The position numbers were made by a program, and so were the translations under genes. A DNA stretch of 8,006 nucleotides, taken from contig JBBADV010000036.1 in the NCBI GenBank assembly GCA_041656295.1, positions 1 to 8,006 of the forward strand, read 5' to 3'. The notes beneath the pieces were generated by a model, which worked only from the letters and a program-made list of their open reading frames with translations, had not been told where the DNA came from and ran no database searches. How positions within the stretch are numbered: position 1 is the stretch's first letter; every line of letters starts with the position of its first letter. The stretch comes from Kiritimatiellales bacterium (GTDB taxonomy: Bacteria > Verrucomicrobiota > Kiritimatiellia > Kiritimatiellales > Tichowtungiaceae). Shown here one piece after another: positions 6,291 to 8,006 of the stretch.

Positions 6291-6335
6291 TTTCGCGGAA
6301 TTTTTAATGAACCCGGTCCTTATGCAGGACTTACA
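6285..6335 (+). repeat. Inverted repeats in the gapA promoter/leader
   Basis: TGTAAGT (6285-6291), overlapping the candidate -10, is repeated inverted as ACTTACA (6329-6335). Inside lies a 5 bp hairpin, GTCCT-tatgc-AGGAC (6316-6330), just upstream of the gapA ribosome site (GGAG, 6340-6343). These could form an operator or a leader structure, but seven bases is short enough to arise by chance. Confidence 0.25.
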
Positions 6336-6348
6336 AACTGGAGAAAAT

Positions 6349-7344
<996 letters not shown>

Positions 7345-7353
7345 GGATTGGAT

Positions 7354-8006
7354 TTAGCTGTTTAGTCCCGCGGTGTGGTGGAACGGATCAAATTTAAACC
7401 GATCCGGAGCAGAAGTCCAGATGTTGCAGATATATTCGTATGGCGTGAGGCCATGTAATGTTTTGAGCCGTTTGGCAAAGTAACAGGCCATCAAAAAGGT
7501 CTGTATGTGTTCTTTCAGCTGATCATGGGTTCCATAGTGATAACGCTTCACCGTGGCCTCTTTCAACGTCCGGTTCATCCGCTCAACCTGTCCGTTGGTC
7601 CAGGGATGGTTGGGTTGGGTCAACCGGTGATCTACATTGTTTCGGGCGCAAGCCGGTTCAAAGGCATGTGCGCGAAAAAGACCCCGCAATCCATTGCCTG
7701 CTTAATATCCGCTGTCGCAGACCGCCGGTTACCCGGCGAGGTAAACCGGGTTCCGTTATCCGTTAATACGGTGTGGACAGTATCAGGAACGGCCCGGATG
7801 AGCTCTGGAAGAAAGTCGGCGGCAATTCGCCGGGCTGCCTTTTCGTGAAGCTGAACAACAGTAAATTTTGACGTACGGTCAATGGCAGCAAACATATATA
7901 ACCTGCCTTCTTCCGTGCGGACCTCAGCGATGTCGATATGGAAAAACCCGATCGGACAGGTTTTGAATTTCCGTTTGCTCCGGGGATCTTTGGTATCCGG
8001 CAGCCG
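7354..8006 (-). pseudogene. IS481-family transposase, frameshifted and cut by window edge
   Basis: Reading leftward from the edge, one frame gives the integrase core: GFFHIDIAEVR with the first catalytic Asp (codon 7932-7934), MFAAIDRTSKF, and VLTDNGTRFTSPGN with the second Asp. Near 7675-7679 a run of five T is followed by a switch to the -1 frame. That frame continues the family sequence FRAHAFEPACARN, HRLTQPNHPWTNGQVERMN (catalytic Glu), KEATVKRYHY, RLKTLHGLTPYEYICN and HTAGLNS. The first frame stops at 7632. One missing or two extra T explains it. The N-terminal helix-turn-helix part is beyond the edge. Frameshifting during translation is possible, but IS481-family transposases are normally one frame, so a mutation or sequencing error is more likely. 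The TAA stop (7356-7354) lies outside the inferred element end. Confidence 0.88.
7359..8006 (-). mobile_element. IS481-family insertion sequence, 3' part
   Basis: The element's 3' terminus is inferred at 7359 (plus-strand TGTTTAGTCCCGC), where continuous identity with the left relic ends. The interior carries the DDE transposase. The terminus begins TGT, as IS481-family ends commonly do. The flank is GCTAAA on the element's strand, close to the NCTAGN-type target known for Bordetella IS481. The 5' end and second target copy are outside the window. Confidence 0.8.

Overview
The window is a bacterial chromosome segment of moderate, slightly GC-leaning composition. It carries housekeeping-type genes (a two-component pair, a XerC-type recombinase, a site-2 protease and glyceraldehyde-3-phosphate dehydrogenase) interspersed with insertion-sequence remnants. 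Diderm architecture and an IS-rich genome are plausible. An origin in the PVC/Kiritimatiellota area would fit the overall feel, but that is a guess and nothing here proves it.

Layout, left to right. Positions 1-173 hold a deleted relic of an IS481-family element, reduced to the last ~29 codons of its transposase plus a short leader. A leftward two-component operon follows (582-2213 histidine kinase, then 242-613 stand-alone receiver, overlapping by 32 bases), ending in a GC-rich hairpin at 197-213. A divergent spacer of about 290 bases separates it from a rightward xerC-type tyrosine recombinase (2501-3478). Positions 3603-4891 are decaying accessory DNA: a leftward IS1016/IS1595-like transposase lacking catalytic residues but still open, a frameshifted AraC-type DNA-binding domain, and a short unrecognised reading frame. 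A small basic single-pass membrane protein (4907-5248) converges on a leftward site-2 protease (5374-6237), with a long hairpin between them. The protease is divergent from gapA (6349-7344), which has a recognisable promoter and ribosome-binding site. Immediately after gapA lies the 3' part of a second IS481-family element (7359 to the window edge), in opposite orientation to the left relic and frameshifted.

How the genes relate. The kinase and receiver very likely form one signalling unit; the kinase's own C-terminal receiver has lost its phospho-accepting aspartate, so the separate receiver is the likely phosphoryl acceptor. XerC normally works with XerD on chromosome dimers. GapA is central glycolysis. 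The site-2 protease would act inside the membrane on an unknown substrate. No CRISPR array, tRNA, rRNA or clear defence or biosynthetic system was found. The unusual content is mainly in the degraded mobile elements and the kinase/receiver arrangement; I see no convincing new multi-gene system.
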